Below are positions 6,318-6,645 of a stretch of 6,645 nucleotides of DNA, piece by piece; the stretch's first letter is position 1; every line of letters begins with the position of its first letter. Source of the DNA: Acidimicrobiia bacterium (GTDB lineage: Bacteria > Actinomycetota > Acidimicrobiia > UBA5794 > JAOTWH01); assembly GCA_029863035.1 (NCBI GenBank), contig JAOTWH010000126.1, positions 1-6,645 of the forward strand, given 5' to 3'. Under the pieces are notes generated by a model, which had not been told where the DNA came from, ran no database searches, and worked only from the letters and a program-made list of their open reading frames with translations. The position numbers were made by a program, and so were the translations under genes.

Positions 6318-6645
6318 ATGCGGAAACGCTCCTTTTTGATATTGACTGCATTTGCCCTTGTCTTTGCAATGCTCCCCGGCTCGGCGATCGCCAAGGAGGG
6401 CGGAGTCAAGGCCAACCCGGACAAGGCCAACGGCTACTACCTATCCCTGGGCACATCGCTGGCGGCGGGAACGCTGGCCGACGGAATGGGTGGCGACATC
6501 CCGTTCAGCCCTTCTAGCTACACCGACTTCTTGGCAGACCGGGTAGCCCAGAAGGACTTCAAGGCAAAGAAGCACGTGAAGCTCGGCTGCCCCGGAGAAA
6601 CAACCATGTCGATGATGACCGGCTTCGATCCGGATGGCTCGCCAT
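6318..6645 (+). CDS. Secreted SGNH/GDSL-type hydrolase (partial, N-terminus only)
   Basis: An open frame of 109 codons runs to the window end. Residues 1-25 form a typical Sec signal peptide: basic MRKR, hydrophobic SFLILTAFALVFAML, then PGSAIA with cleavage likely after the AIA at 25 and before KEGG. SGNH block I follows as YYLSLGTSLAAG (40-51), with S47 the expected nucleophile; the usual Asp of GDS is Thr46. Block II is LGCPGETTMSMM (89-100), with G93 the expected oxyanion-hole residue. Actinobacterial proteins with this CPGET block are secreted esterases or lipases of the SGNH fold, with substrates rarely known. Blocks III and V (catalytic Asn, Asp and His) lie outside the window, so activity cannot be judged. 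A good ribosome binding site and the signal peptide support the start. The spacer of 74 bases after the tRNA shows no obvious promoter. Confidence 0.88.
   Translation, partial: MRKRSFLILTAFALVFAMLPGSAIAKEGGVKANPDKANGYYLSLGTSLAAGTLADGMGGDIPFSPSSYTDFLADRVAQKDFKAKKHVKLGCPGETTMSMMTGFDPDGSP

Noticed and set aside
6352..6546. 64-codon plus-strand frame inside the SGNH gene
   Set aside because: It is out of frame with a reading that has a signal peptide, ribosome binding site and SGNH motifs; Arg/Thr/Pro-rich composition is typical of a shifted frame.

Overview
This is a high-GC window whose gene content points to an actinobacterium. The evidence is a full-length Lhr helicase with its large C-terminal extension, frequent GTG starts, one apparently leaderless start, and a secreted SGNH hydrolase with the CPGET block. 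The class is uncertain; an Acidimicrobiia-like lineage is a guess from overall flavour, not a demonstrated placement.

Positions 1-1609 (all minus strand) hold a compact gene run. In transcription order it encodes a small protein with one C-terminal membrane segment, a GerW/YtfJ-like glycine-rich protein, a stand-alone NAD(P)H-hydrate epimerase, and the first 67 residues of a Nif3-like protein that leaves the window at position 1. The first two junctions are 4-base stop/start overlaps (ATGA, then GTGA), so the first three genes are almost certainly translated in a coupled way from one mRNA. The epimerase is metabolite repair. GerW homologues are best known from endospores, so their presence here is the least explained part of the window.

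Positions 1671-6065 (minus strand) are filled by one 1464-residue gene for Lhr, a DNA-repair-associated ATP-dependent 3'-5' helicase, apparently intact. A perfect 18-base palindrome sits just after its stop codon. Its GTG start has no Shine-Dalgarno sequence but has a TAnnnT box 7 bases upstream, as expected for a leaderless transcript.

Positions 6066-6168 form a divergent intergenic region with a strong GC-rich hairpin. The plus strand then carries a tRNA-Val (anticodon TAC) at 6169-6243, a short spacer with another hairpin, and, from 6318 to the window end, the N-terminal 109 residues of a secreted SGNH/GDSL-type hydrolase with a clear signal peptide and ribosome binding site.

No mobile element, CRISPR array, origin or phage feature was seen. 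Most of the window is ordinary housekeeping or repair sequence. The only candidate for something little described is the membrane protein-GerW-epimerase-Nif3 cluster.
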